DNA of 5,534 nucleotides from an uncultured Phycisphaerae bacterium (GTDB lineage Bacteria; Planctomycetota; Phycisphaerae; Sedimentisphaerales; Anaerohalosphaeraceae): assembly GCA_937995495.1 (NCBI GenBank), contig CALKKA010000010.1:1-5534 (forward strand). Direction: 5' to 3'. The notes under the pieces are model-generated. The model ran no database searches, was not told where the DNA came from, and worked only from the letters and a program-made list of their open reading frames with translations. Made by a program: the position numbers and the translations under genes. Positions 1-5,534 of the stretch are shown here, in pieces; the stretch's first letter is position 1, and each line of letters opens with the position of its first letter.

Positions 1-402
1 AAGCGACTGCTGGAATTTGGCATTCAAGCAGATCTGTGCGCAAAGGTTGAGTCCAGCAAAGGACTGCTGGAGGCGTTCAGCGAGATCGACGTCTCTCATC
101 TTTCGATCCTTCTGCCTCAGGCCGAGGTTAGTTCGACTGAATTGCCGGACGGCTTGGCCGATCGGGGTGCTGCTATTAATAAATTCCCTGTCTATAAAAC
201 AGTCGAAATAGAGATTGACGATGTCGACCTTGATTATATCGATCAAATCATTTTTACCAGTGGCTCGACGATTCGAGCCTTTGTAAAAAAATTCGGCCGC
301 GTTCCAGAGCCTATCAAAGCATACTGCCTGGGCGGTCCAACACAAGCCGTTGCTAAACAACATGGTATCGATGCAAAAATCCTGAAAAAAGATCCCTGTT
401 AG
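1..402 (+). CDS. hemD: Uroporphyrinogen-III synthase, C-terminal part (5' end outside window)
   Basis: This is the last 133 codons of a HemD-type protein, open from the first base of the window to TAG at 400-402. HemD cyclises and inverts ring D of hydroxymethylbilane to make uroporphyrinogen III in the cytoplasm. Visible family marks are the FTSGST block followed by a helix (visible residues 85-96) and LGGPTQAVAKQHG (residues 110-122), which match the second-lobe 'TS.S....F' and 'GP.T..A....G' signatures. The family is poorly conserved, so the call also leans on the position directly upstream of hemL. The missing 5' part could be HemD alone or a CobA-HemD (methyltransferase-synthase) fusion. 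The protein ends just after GIDAKILKKDPC, where most relatives have another 10 to 15 residues forming a last helix. The codons after the TAG stay in frame and resemble that helix (see findings). Confidence 0.85.
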   Translation, partial: KRLLEFGIQADLCAKVESSKGLLEAFSEIDVSHLSILLPQAEVSSTELPDGLADRGAAINKFPVYKTVEIEIDDVDLDYIDQIIFTSGSTIRAFVKKFGRVPEPIKAYCLGGPTQAVAKQHGIDAKILKKDPC

Positions 403-416
403 ATCAAAGCCGTATT

Positions 417-420
417 GGAG
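417..420 (+). promoter_or_regulatory. Ribosome binding site of hemL
   Basis: GGAG lies six bases before the ATG at 427. This favours ATG 427 over the in-frame TTG at 415, which would sit upstream of this site and has no clear Shine-Dalgarno sequence of its own. Confidence 0.7.
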
Positions 421-426
421 TTCTTT

Positions 427-1704
427 ATGCAAAATCGTAAGAGTGCACAGCTTTTCAAGAAAGCCCAAAAAGTAATTCCTGGCGGGGTTAATAGCCCGGT
501 CCGTGCGTTTAAAAGCGTGGATGCCAAGCCGATCTTTATCCAGAAAGCAAAGGGGCCTTTTCTATACGATGAAGACGGAAACCGGTATATCGACTACTGT
601 CTTTCGTGGGGACCAATGATCCTTGGGCACGCCAACAAAGATGTTCTTGCAGACGTTAAGACGGCGATGTCGCGCGGCACCAGCTATGGCATTCCGACAG
701 GCCTTGAAACACAGTTGGCAGAAAGAGTCGTGTCGGCCTTTGACTCTATTGACAAGGTGCGACTGGTCAGTTCTGGCACGGAAGCTGTGATGACGGCGAT
801 CCGTCTGGCTCGCGGGGCCACCGGCAGGGATAAGGTCATCAAATTCGTCGGATGCTATCACGGACATGTGGACCATATGCTGGTCAGCGCCGGATCAGGG
901 CTTATGACACTGGGTGCGCCGTCCAGCCCGGGCGTTCCCAACGATTTTGCAAAAAATACCCTACTGGCTCCTTATAATGATGCCCAAGCCGTCCAACAAT
1001 TGTTTAAGAAATATGCCGGGCAGATCGCCGCAGTGATCGTCGAACCGGTCGCGGGCAACATGGGAACTGTCCCGCCCCACCCCTCCTTCCTTAAGAAAAT
1101 CAGAAGCCTTTGCACAACAAATAAGAGCCTCCTGATCTTCGATGAAGTCATCAGCGGCTTTCGAGTGGCCTATGGAGGCGCTCAGACGCTGTATAAGATC
1201 AAGCCAGATCTTACCACGCTGGGCAAAATCATTGGGGGTGGATTCCCTATCGGGGCTGTCGGGGGCAAGGCTTCTATCATGAATAAGCTTTCTCCGGAAG
1301 GAACCATCTATCAGGCCGGAACGCTTTCTGGCAATCCCGTCTGCGTCGCTGCGGGGATCGCGACCTTAAAACAACTTAAAACTTCAAAACCCTACCGCCA
1401 GCTTGACAAACTCACCGGTACTCTCTGTGATGGCATTTCGGAAAGACTCAACGCTAAAGGAGTTGCCCACAGGATCAACCGGCTAGGTTCAATGTTCACG
1501 CTGTTCTTCACGGATACGGATGTAACCGGTTATGAGTCGGCCGCAAAATCTGACACCAAACGCTATGGGAAATACTTCCGACAGATGCTGGAGATGGGAA
1601 TCTATCTGCCCCCCTCCCAATTTGAAGCCAATTTTATATCAACCACGCATACACAACGGCACATTGAACAAACACTGGGAGCGATCGAAAAACTGAGGCT
1701 CTAA
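427..1704 (+). CDS. hemL: Glutamate-1-semialdehyde 2,1-aminomutase
   Basis: This 425-residue PLP enzyme converts glutamate 1-semialdehyde to 5-aminolevulinate, the last step of the C5 route into heme, siroheme and cobalamin. The length is normal for HemL. Recognisable blocks, numbered from this ATG, are IPGGVNSPVRAF near the N-terminus (about 17-28), SSGTEAVMTAIRLARGATGR (115-134), CYHGH (143-147), FDEVISGFR (238-246, with the Asp that contacts the PLP ring nitrogen), TLGKIIGGGFPIGAVGG with the Schiff-base Lys at 267, GTLSGNPVCVAAG (298-310) and YLPPSQFEANF (393-403). The GGVNSPVRAF opening and the substrate-type C-terminus separate it from other class III aminotransferases. The ATG was chosen for its GGAG site and because the protein then begins at the usual place. 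It follows hemD by 24 bases in the same frame, so the two are probably cotranscribed. No truncation or missing catalytic residue was seen. Confidence 0.97.
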   Translation: MQNRKSAQLFKKAQKVIPGGVNSPVRAFKSVDAKPIFIQKAKGPFLYDEDGNRYIDYCLSWGPMILGHANKDVLADVKTAMSRGTSYGIPTGLETQLAERVVSAFDSIDKVRLVSSGTEAVMTAIRLARGATGRDKVIKFVGCYHGHVDHMLVSAGSGLMTLGAPSSPGVPNDFAKNTLLAPYNDAQAVQQLFKKYAGQIAAVIVEPVAGNMGTVPPHPSFLKKIRSLCTTNKSLLIFDEVISGFRVAYGGAQTLYKIKPDLTTLGKIIGGGFPIGAVGGKASIMNKLSPEGTIYQAGTLSGNPVCVAAGIATLKQLKTSKPYRQLDKLTGTLCDGISERLNAKGVAHRINRLGSMFTLFFTDTDVTGYESAAKSDTKRYGKYFRQMLEMGIYLPPSQFEANFISTTHTQRHIEQTLGAIEKLRL

Positions 1705-1738
1705 TCTGCGGTCGAATCTCAGGAGCTAATTTTTTTTT
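1688..1738. terminator. Possible weak bidirectional terminator between hemL and the Rrf2 gene
   Basis: CTGAG (1693-1697) and CTCAG (1718-1722) can form a five-base-pair stem around a 20-base loop. Read on the - strand, the stem is followed at once by TTTTT (complement of 1688-1692). Read on the + strand, a nine-T run (1730-1738) begins seven bases after it. A competing GCTC/GAGC pairing (1698-1701 with 1723-1726) sits closer to that T run. The two T tracts lie inside the last codons of hemL and of the Rrf2 gene respectively. The stem is short and the loop large, so this is a candidate only. The convergent position is where a shared terminator would be expected. Confidence 0.35.
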
Positions 1739-2187
1739 GAGTCCTCAGCGTTCAAGCAGCATTCTTGGAAATAATGTTCGGGGTGGCCCCAAGCGGCTTG
1801 TTCGATGGTGGTTTCTGACAGCTTTTTCGAGAGAGACTGGGTCGCCTTTTTCCAGGCAGCATAGATATCACAGTTGTCTGAGGTGCCTGCACAATCACAA
1901 TGCTTCAGAAAACATTCTTCGAAAACCGGCTCGCCTTCGACACGTTCAATCACATCCAGTAAGGAAATGTCTGAAGGCGGTTTGGCAAACACATAGCCGG
2001 CCTGTTCGGAGCCGTTATTTTTAACCATCCCGGCATCAGTGAGCAAATGAAATAAATTCACCAGTTGCCGATACGGAATCCCCTCAGCTTTCGAAACCGC
2101 TTGTACGGTCACGGGCAACTGGGTCATGTGTCTGACCATATACATCAAAGCATGAAGCGCGTAAGCATTGGTCCGCTTTAATTTCAT
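1726..2187 (-). CDS. Rrf2-family transcriptional regulator, probable Fe-S sensor
   Basis: This 153-residue protein has the size and layout of Rrf2 regulators (IscR, NsrR, RsrR group). The N-terminus MKLKRTNAYALHALMYMV matches the family's first helix. A winged helix-turn-helix follows at about residues 26-55, then the AKPPSDISLLDVIERVEG linker (68-85). The Cys cluster is C92, C97, C99 and C106, followed by IYAAWKKA, the usual start of the long dimerisation helix. In relatives three Cys in this loop bind a [2Fe-2S] or [4Fe-4S] cluster that senses Fe-S status, NO or redox state. Here there are four Cys with unusual spacing, plus a Cys pair at 143-144. The wing lacks the typical RGxxGGY and reads NNGSEQAGY. 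The start ATG overlaps the stop of the response regulator gene (ATGA), with AGGTG upstream, so translation is probably coupled. Family assignment is firm, but the ligand and target genes are unknown. Confidence 0.9.
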   Translation of the reverse strand: MKLKRTNAYALHALMYMVRHMTQLPVTVQAVSKAEGIPYRQLVNLFHLLTDAGMVKNNGSEQAGYVFAKPPSDISLLDVIERVEGEPVFEECFLKHCDCAGTSDNCDIYAAWKKATQSLSKKLSETTIEQAAWGHPEHYFQECCLNAEDSKKN

Positions 2188-3557
2188 GAAGCACCTAACC
2201 TTTCAATATCTGAATTCATTTCCAACTCAGAGATCTTCCGATACAGCGTCGATACTCCAATCCCCAAATCGCCGGCTGCGAGGGCTTTATCCCCTTTGTG
2301 TTTTTTGAGTACCCTGAGAATGTATTCTTTCTCAAAACAACGCAATGCATCTTGCAAGCCCCGTTCCTGACTATCAATTGAATCACTTGAAACCGAAACC
2401 AAACCGATATCAGAAACATTAACGGTCTCATCCTCAGCAAAAATAATCGCTCTTTCGATCACATTTTGAAGTTCCCGGATATTGCCTTTCCATTCATAAT
2501 TCATCAGCACATTCATAGCCCGCTCCGACACGGACGCACAGTTCTTTCCCATCTGGCTATTGTACTTGGCCACAAAGTGCTCAACAAGCTTTGGAATATC
2601 CTCTCTTCTTTCTCGTAGGGGGGGCAGGTGAACGCCCACAACATTGAGCCGGTAATACAAGTCTTCACGAAAATGTCCTGTAGAAATCTCATTCAGCAAT
2701 ATCTTATTTGTTGCGGCAACGATCCGGAGTTCGATGGGAATCGATTCAGTCGACCCAACCGGAGTGATACGCCGTTCTTCCACTGCACGTAATAATTTCA
2801 CCTGACAACTCAGCGGCATATAACCAATCTCGTCGAGGAACAGAGTGCCCTCCTGGGCAGCCTCGAAGAGCCCTTTTTTGTCTTCAACGGCCGATGTAAA
2901 ACTCCCTTTTTTGTGTCCGAACAGCTCACTTTCGATCAGTCCTTCTGGGATCGCGCTACAGTTAACGGCAACAAAACGCCCGGGGAACCCTTCACTGAGA
3001 GAATGGATCGCGTGAGCGACCATTTCTTTTCCTGTTCCGCTCTCACCGGTAATCAAAATATTGCTTTTCGTGTTCGCCACTTTGTAAATCGTCTCAAAGA
3101 CGCGGGCCATTGCAGGCGAATCACCAATAATCTGATCGATACTGAAGATGCTCCCCAAATCACTTTTCAGCTGAATATTTTCCTCCTGAAGACGCCTGTA
3201 ACGAGCCTGCTGTTTTATTTTTAACAGGACATCATCAAAAATAACCGGCTTCATGACATATTCACTGGCCCCGAACTTGATCGCCTCTACGGCCATTTCA
3301 ACTGTCCCATAGGCCGTAATCATGATCACACGCGTATTGGGACTGACTTTCACGATTTCTTTGAGGACCTTAATGCCATCGGCACCCGGCATCTGGATAT
3401 CCAGAATGGCAATGTCGTATGCGTTTTTTTTAATCGCATCGATTGCATCTAGCCCATTGTCAAAATCGTCGACATCAAACCCCTCTTCATGAAGGACCTT
3501 GGTAAATGTCAAGCGAAATGTCTGCTCGTCATCTGCTAATAAAATTCGTGTCTTCAC
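2184..3557 (-). CDS. NtrC-family sigma-54-dependent response regulator
   Basis: This 457-residue protein is a two-component output regulator that activates sigma-54 RNA polymerase after phosphorylation. The receiver domain (about 1-120) has the acidic pair D9/D10, phospho-acceptor D53 in ILDIQMPG, T81 and K103. The AAA+ domain (about 139-372) has Walker A GESGTGKE (171-178), Walker B TLFLDE (238-243), AATN (281-284) and arginine-finger candidates in FREDLYYRLNV (297-307). The C-terminal Fis-type helix-turn-helix (about 401-446) ends in STLYRKISEL. The sigma-54 contact loop reads GSFTSA (218-223) rather than the canonical GAFTGA. The start is GTG at 3557-3555: an in-frame TAG lies four codons upstream, and AGAGG is suitably spaced. 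The gene begins 30 bases after the kinase stop, which makes the kinase its likely partner. I give no symbol because the NtrC, ZraR and AtoC subgroups cannot be told apart here. Confidence 0.96.
   Translation of the reverse strand: MKTRILLADDEQTFRLTFTKVLHEEGFDVDDFDNGLDAIDAIKKNAYDIAILDIQMPGADGIKVLKEIVKVSPNTRVIMITAYGTVEMAVEAIKFGASEYVMKPVIFDDVLLKIKQQARYRRLQEENIQLKSDLGSIFSIDQIIGDSPAMARVFETIYKVANTKSNILITGESGTGKEMVAHAIHSLSEGFPGRFVAVNCSAIPEGLIESELFGHKKGSFTSAVEDKKGLFEAAQEGTLFLDEIGYMPLSCQVKLLRAVEERRITPVGSTESIPIELRIVAATNKILLNEISTGHFREDLYYRLNVVGVHLPPLRERREDIPKLVEHFVAKYNSQMGKNCASVSERAMNVLMNYEWKGNIRELQNVIERAIIFAEDETVNVSDIGLVSVSSDSIDSQERGLQDALRCFEKEYILRVLKKHKGDKALAAGDLGIGVSTLYRKISELEMNSDIERLGAS
2192..2196 (-). 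promoter_or_regulatory. Ribosome binding site of the Rrf2 gene
   Basis: AGGTG on the - strand ends four bases before the ATG at 2187. It lies inside the final codons of the upstream response regulator gene. With the ATGA overlap this supports coupled or reinitiated translation. Confidence 0.55.
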
Positions 3558-3563
3558 AATCGA

Positions 3564-3568
3564 CCTCT
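3564..3568 (-). promoter_or_regulatory. Ribosome binding site supporting the GTG start of the response regulator
   Basis: AGAGG on the - strand lies six bases before the GTG at 3557. With the in-frame TAG at 3567-3569 it fixes the start, since no ATG is available in frame nearby. Confidence 0.7.
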
Positions 3569-3587
3569 ATTCTTTCTGGCATACACT

Positions 3588-5390
3588 TTAGGACTCCTGC
3601 CTTAATTCTTCGCCGACCGGATCCCCTGATATCAAGTCATTTTTCGGACGGACTGGAATCTTTATCGTTACCGTTGTGCCCTTGCCGGGTTCCGAATCCA
3701 ACTCGATGCTTCCGTCCAACTCTGAAACGAGGTTATAGCTGATAAAAAGGCCCAACCCGGTTCCCTTCCCCAGATCCTTTGTTGTAAAAAAGGACTCAAA
3801 CGCCCGCCTGCAGATTTCCGGCTCCATCCCGATGCCATCATCGCGAACACAAATTACAATGAAACGGTCTTCAAGATTTCTTGTAATTTTCAATTGATGA
3901 GGCTGATCTTCTTGGGCGGCCATTGCATCAAGCCCATTTAGAAAGATATTCAACAGCACCTGCTCAAAATGAAGCGGGTTTAACCATACCATCGGCAAAT
4001 CGTTATTCACTTCATTTTTGATTTCAACCGACTTTGCTCTTCGATCAAATTGCACTAACGAAACTGTATTTTCTATTAGTGTATTAACATCTGCCCAGCG
4101 GTATTCACTCGTCGCAGGCCTGGACAAACTGAGCATGCGTTTTAATATTATAGAGATGCGTTCGATCTGCTGCTTCATTGTTCTCAGCATCTCATTTTGT
4201 TCCGAATCGACCGCCTTGCGTTGAAGGTACTGTATCACGGAAGATAAACTGGCTAATGGATTCCCAATTTCATGAGCTATGCCTGTTGCCATTTGACCAA
4301 TCGCAACCATTTTTTCACGCTGGGCCATCTCAACACGGGATAATTTCAGCATCTCGTTGATCTCAGAAGTCTCTTCCGTTCGTGTCAAGAGGTCCTGCTC
4401 CAGTCGCTTATGCTGAGTGAGATCCTGCCCGATCACCACGATTCCCAAGCGTTTCCCATCAACCCCAATAACGGGGTAGACCCTGGCCTCTATATAGCTT
4501 TTCTCCGGGTCATCAAGATTACATTTTATAACCTTGGGTGATAATATTTCTCCGGACCCATCGGCGAGTATCGATTTGACATGCTTTTTGACTTCTTCGG
4601 GGAGGTGATCGATCGACTCTTTAATCCCCGGAAACCATTTTTCGGCAGAAGGATTCGAGATCGACACTTCCCCGAGATTCGTAATAAAGATCAATGCACC
4701 GGACATCGTGCTGACCACCGCCTCAAGGACATCGCGGTTTCGGGCCGCCTCCAGCTCTTTGGCAGTCATCCGCACAATAATGGAGCGGGTTAGATATTGT
4801 GTCAAGATGACCATCGCCGAAAATGCCACAAAGGCACCCAGTGAGAAAACGGGATTTCTTGACAAGGGAGATATGGTTGAAAGTTCAAGCGGATAATGTC
4901 GAAGCCAGGGAAACTCATTCAATTCTACGACCATCATCAAACCATACATAACAATCGCTGATATTCCGATCGTAAAGGACAGATTTCTGGGAAGAATGAT
5001 CGTCGCAATGATAATGTGAAAGACATAAAACAGGACAAATGGATTCGTCAAGCCACCGGAAAAATAAAGTAAAAGAGTGAGTACCCCCAAATCGATCTCA
5101 AGCTGGACCATTGCTAATAAAGTAACACGCCCCGGCTTGACAGAATGCCCAGAGGTCAGAAGCAGGAAGACCAGGTTACATATTAACAGGATCGCCGCAC
5201 AAGCATAAATGGGAATCGGACTATAGAGCACAGGAAAAAGAGTACTGCTCACCAGGCCGGTAATGACAATCCCGAAAATAGCAAACCATCTCAGAAAAAT
5301 CAGCCATTTCAACTGATCCACCAAAACATCACGTCCCAACTCGGGAAGCTTCAAATTGTCAGCAGTATAAATGTCTTGCTTGGTTACCAT
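3588..5390 (-). CDS. Membrane sensor histidine kinase with RegB-like quinone-sensing domain and PAS domain
   Basis: This 600-residue kinase has six hydrophobic helices (about 29-50, 59-78, 89-110, 119-134, 137-156 and 180-200). Between helices 3 and 4 is GGLTNPF (112-118), matching the GGxxNPF element that interacts with ubiquinone in RegB/PrrB. LRWFAIFG in helix 1 also resembles that family. A PAS domain follows (about 218-325, ending in GQDLTQHKRLE), then a coiled-coil linker. The HisKA domain has phospho-acceptor H373 in AHEIGNPL. The ATPase domain has the N box NIFLNGLDA (481-489), DDGIGM (517-522), FFTTK (534-538) and GKGTGLGL (541-548). The cytoplasmic redox Cys of RegB has no counterpart: there is no Cys between residues 290 and 514. 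The ATG at 5390 is chosen because an in-frame TGA lies just upstream, though its ribosome binding site is weak. The response regulator gene follows 30 bases downstream and is the probable phosphotransfer partner. Kinase function is certain; quinone sensing is inferred from the motif. Confidence 0.95.
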   Translation of the reverse strand: MVTKQDIYTADNLKLPELGRDVLVDQLKWLIFLRWFAIFGIVITGLVSSTLFPVLYSPIPIYACAAILLICNLVFLLLTSGHSVKPGRVTLLAMVQLEIDLGVLTLLLYFSGGLTNPFVLFYVFHIIIATIILPRNLSFTIGISAIVMYGLMMVVELNEFPWLRHYPLELSTISPLSRNPVFSLGAFVAFSAMVILTQYLTRSIIVRMTAKELEAARNRDVLEAVVSTMSGALIFITNLGEVSISNPSAEKWFPGIKESIDHLPEEVKKHVKSILADGSGEILSPKVIKCNLDDPEKSYIEARVYPVIGVDGKRLGIVVIGQDLTQHKRLEQDLLTRTEETSEINEMLKLSRVEMAQREKMVAIGQMATGIAHEIGNPLASLSSVIQYLQRKAVDSEQNEMLRTMKQQIERISIILKRMLSLSRPATSEYRWADVNTLIENTVSLVQFDRRAKSVEIKNEVNNDLPMVWLNPLHFEQVLLNIFLNGLDAMAAQEDQPHQLKITRNLEDRFIVICVRDDGIGMEPEICRRAFESFFTTKDLGKGTGLGLFISYNLVSELDGSIELDSEPGKGTTVTIKIPVRPKNDLISGDPVGEELRQES

Positions 5391-5441
5391 ATCAAGTCAG
5401 TTCATCGGGCCATTATCCATGCGGCGGAAACTTCTCCCGCA

Positions 5442-5534
5442 TCACTCAGGGAGTTTGAAGTCCTCTCCTGTCCTGACCAATTCCTTCTTTTTTTCGTCGT
5501 CCAGCCCGATTTCCTCATCGGTTAGATAACATGC
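5442..5534 (-). CDS. C-terminal end of an unidentified protein (5' end outside window)
   Basis: A frame open from the window edge to TGA at 5444-5442 gives 30 residues, ending in DDEKKKELVRTGEDFKLPE. The tail is strongly charged and looks like natural protein sequence. The other two frames on this strand close within the first 20 bases. It lies 51 bases upstream of the kinase on the same strand, so it is probably the gene before it, possibly in the same operon. The fragment is too short to assign a family, and a 30-codon open frame can arise by chance. Confidence 0.5.
   Translation of the reverse strand, partial: ACYLTDEEIGLDDEKKKELVRTGEDFKLPE

Noticed and set aside
415..417. TTG as the hemL start
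   Set aside because: In frame, but it precedes the GGAG site that serves ATG 427, and it would add four residues (MEFF) not seen at typical HemL starts.
774..788. Sigma-54-like TGGCACG with 10-base spacing inside hemL
   Set aside because: The second element is GT rather than GC, and the site lies in conserved coding sequence encoding SGTEAV.
562..876. 104-codon open frame on the - strand inside hemL
   Set aside because: It lies opposite strongly conserved HemL motifs, has no recognisable protein features and no gene-like context, so it is a shadow frame.
1705..1725. Possible small gene or RNA between hemL and the Rrf2 gene
   Set aside because: Only 21 bases separate the two stop codons, too short for either.
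2913..3224. 103-codon open frame on the + strand inside the response regulator gene
   Set aside because: It is antisense to the Walker A region and the linker of a well-conserved protein. The composition is not protein-like and no family resemblance was seen.
3506..3742. 78-codon + strand frame spanning the kinase/regulator junction
   Set aside because: Most of it is antisense to conserved kinase and receiver sequence. It has no ribosome binding site or motif.
5412..5417. GATAAT as a -10 promoter element for the kinase operon (- strand)
   Set aside because: No acceptable -35 element is found at 16 to 18 bases upstream, so a promoter cannot be supported.
5424..5440. Small hairpin GCGG/CCGC between the upstream gene tail and the kinase
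   Set aside because: A four-base GC stem plus weak pairs with no T run after it. It is not a terminator, and too small to call a regulatory RNA element.

Overview
The window holds two gene blocks that meet tail to tail. The left block, on the + strand, is part of a tetrapyrrole (heme) operon: the 3' end of a uroporphyrinogen-III synthase gene (hemD) followed by a complete hemL for glutamate-1-semialdehyde aminomutase. HemL belongs to the C5 (glutamyl-tRNA) route to 5-aminolevulinate. The right block, on the - strand, is a compact regulatory operon read from right to left: a membrane histidine kinase, an NtrC-family sigma-54-dependent response regulator, and an Rrf2-family transcription factor. 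The regulator and Rrf2 genes share an ATGA stop/start overlap. At the far right edge is the last 30 codons of another - strand gene that I cannot identify.

The kinase is the most informative protein. Its N-terminal half has six predicted membrane helices with GGLTNPF between helices 3 and 4. This matches the GGxxNPF heptapeptide, the ubiquinone-responsive element of RegB/PrrB redox kinases. It is joined to a PAS domain and an NtrB-like HisKA/HATPase core, and its neighbour is a sigma-54 activator rather than a RegA-type regulator. The Rrf2 protein carries a Cys cluster of the kind that usually binds an Fe-S cluster. My inference is that the operon reports respiratory or redox state at two points, the membrane quinone pool and a cytoplasmic Fe-S sensor. 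The adjacent heme genes, or cytochrome and respiratory genes elsewhere, are plausible targets, but nothing in the window proves this link.

The hemD/hemL junction is also odd. The two genes are in the same reading frame and separated by a single TAG. HemD stops before the usual C-terminal helix, while the eight codons between the TAG and the hemL ATG read like that helix.

The organism looks like a Gram-negative-type bacterium with moderate GC, the C5 heme route and sigma-54 signalling. Planctomycetota, Nitrospirota, Desulfobacterota or a related anaerobic or respiratory lineage would fit. The C5 route argues against Alphaproteobacteria. The phylum cannot be fixed from this sequence. No tRNA, rRNA, CRISPR array, insertion sequence or prophage signal was seen. 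Apart from gaps of 21 to 51 bases, the whole window is coding.
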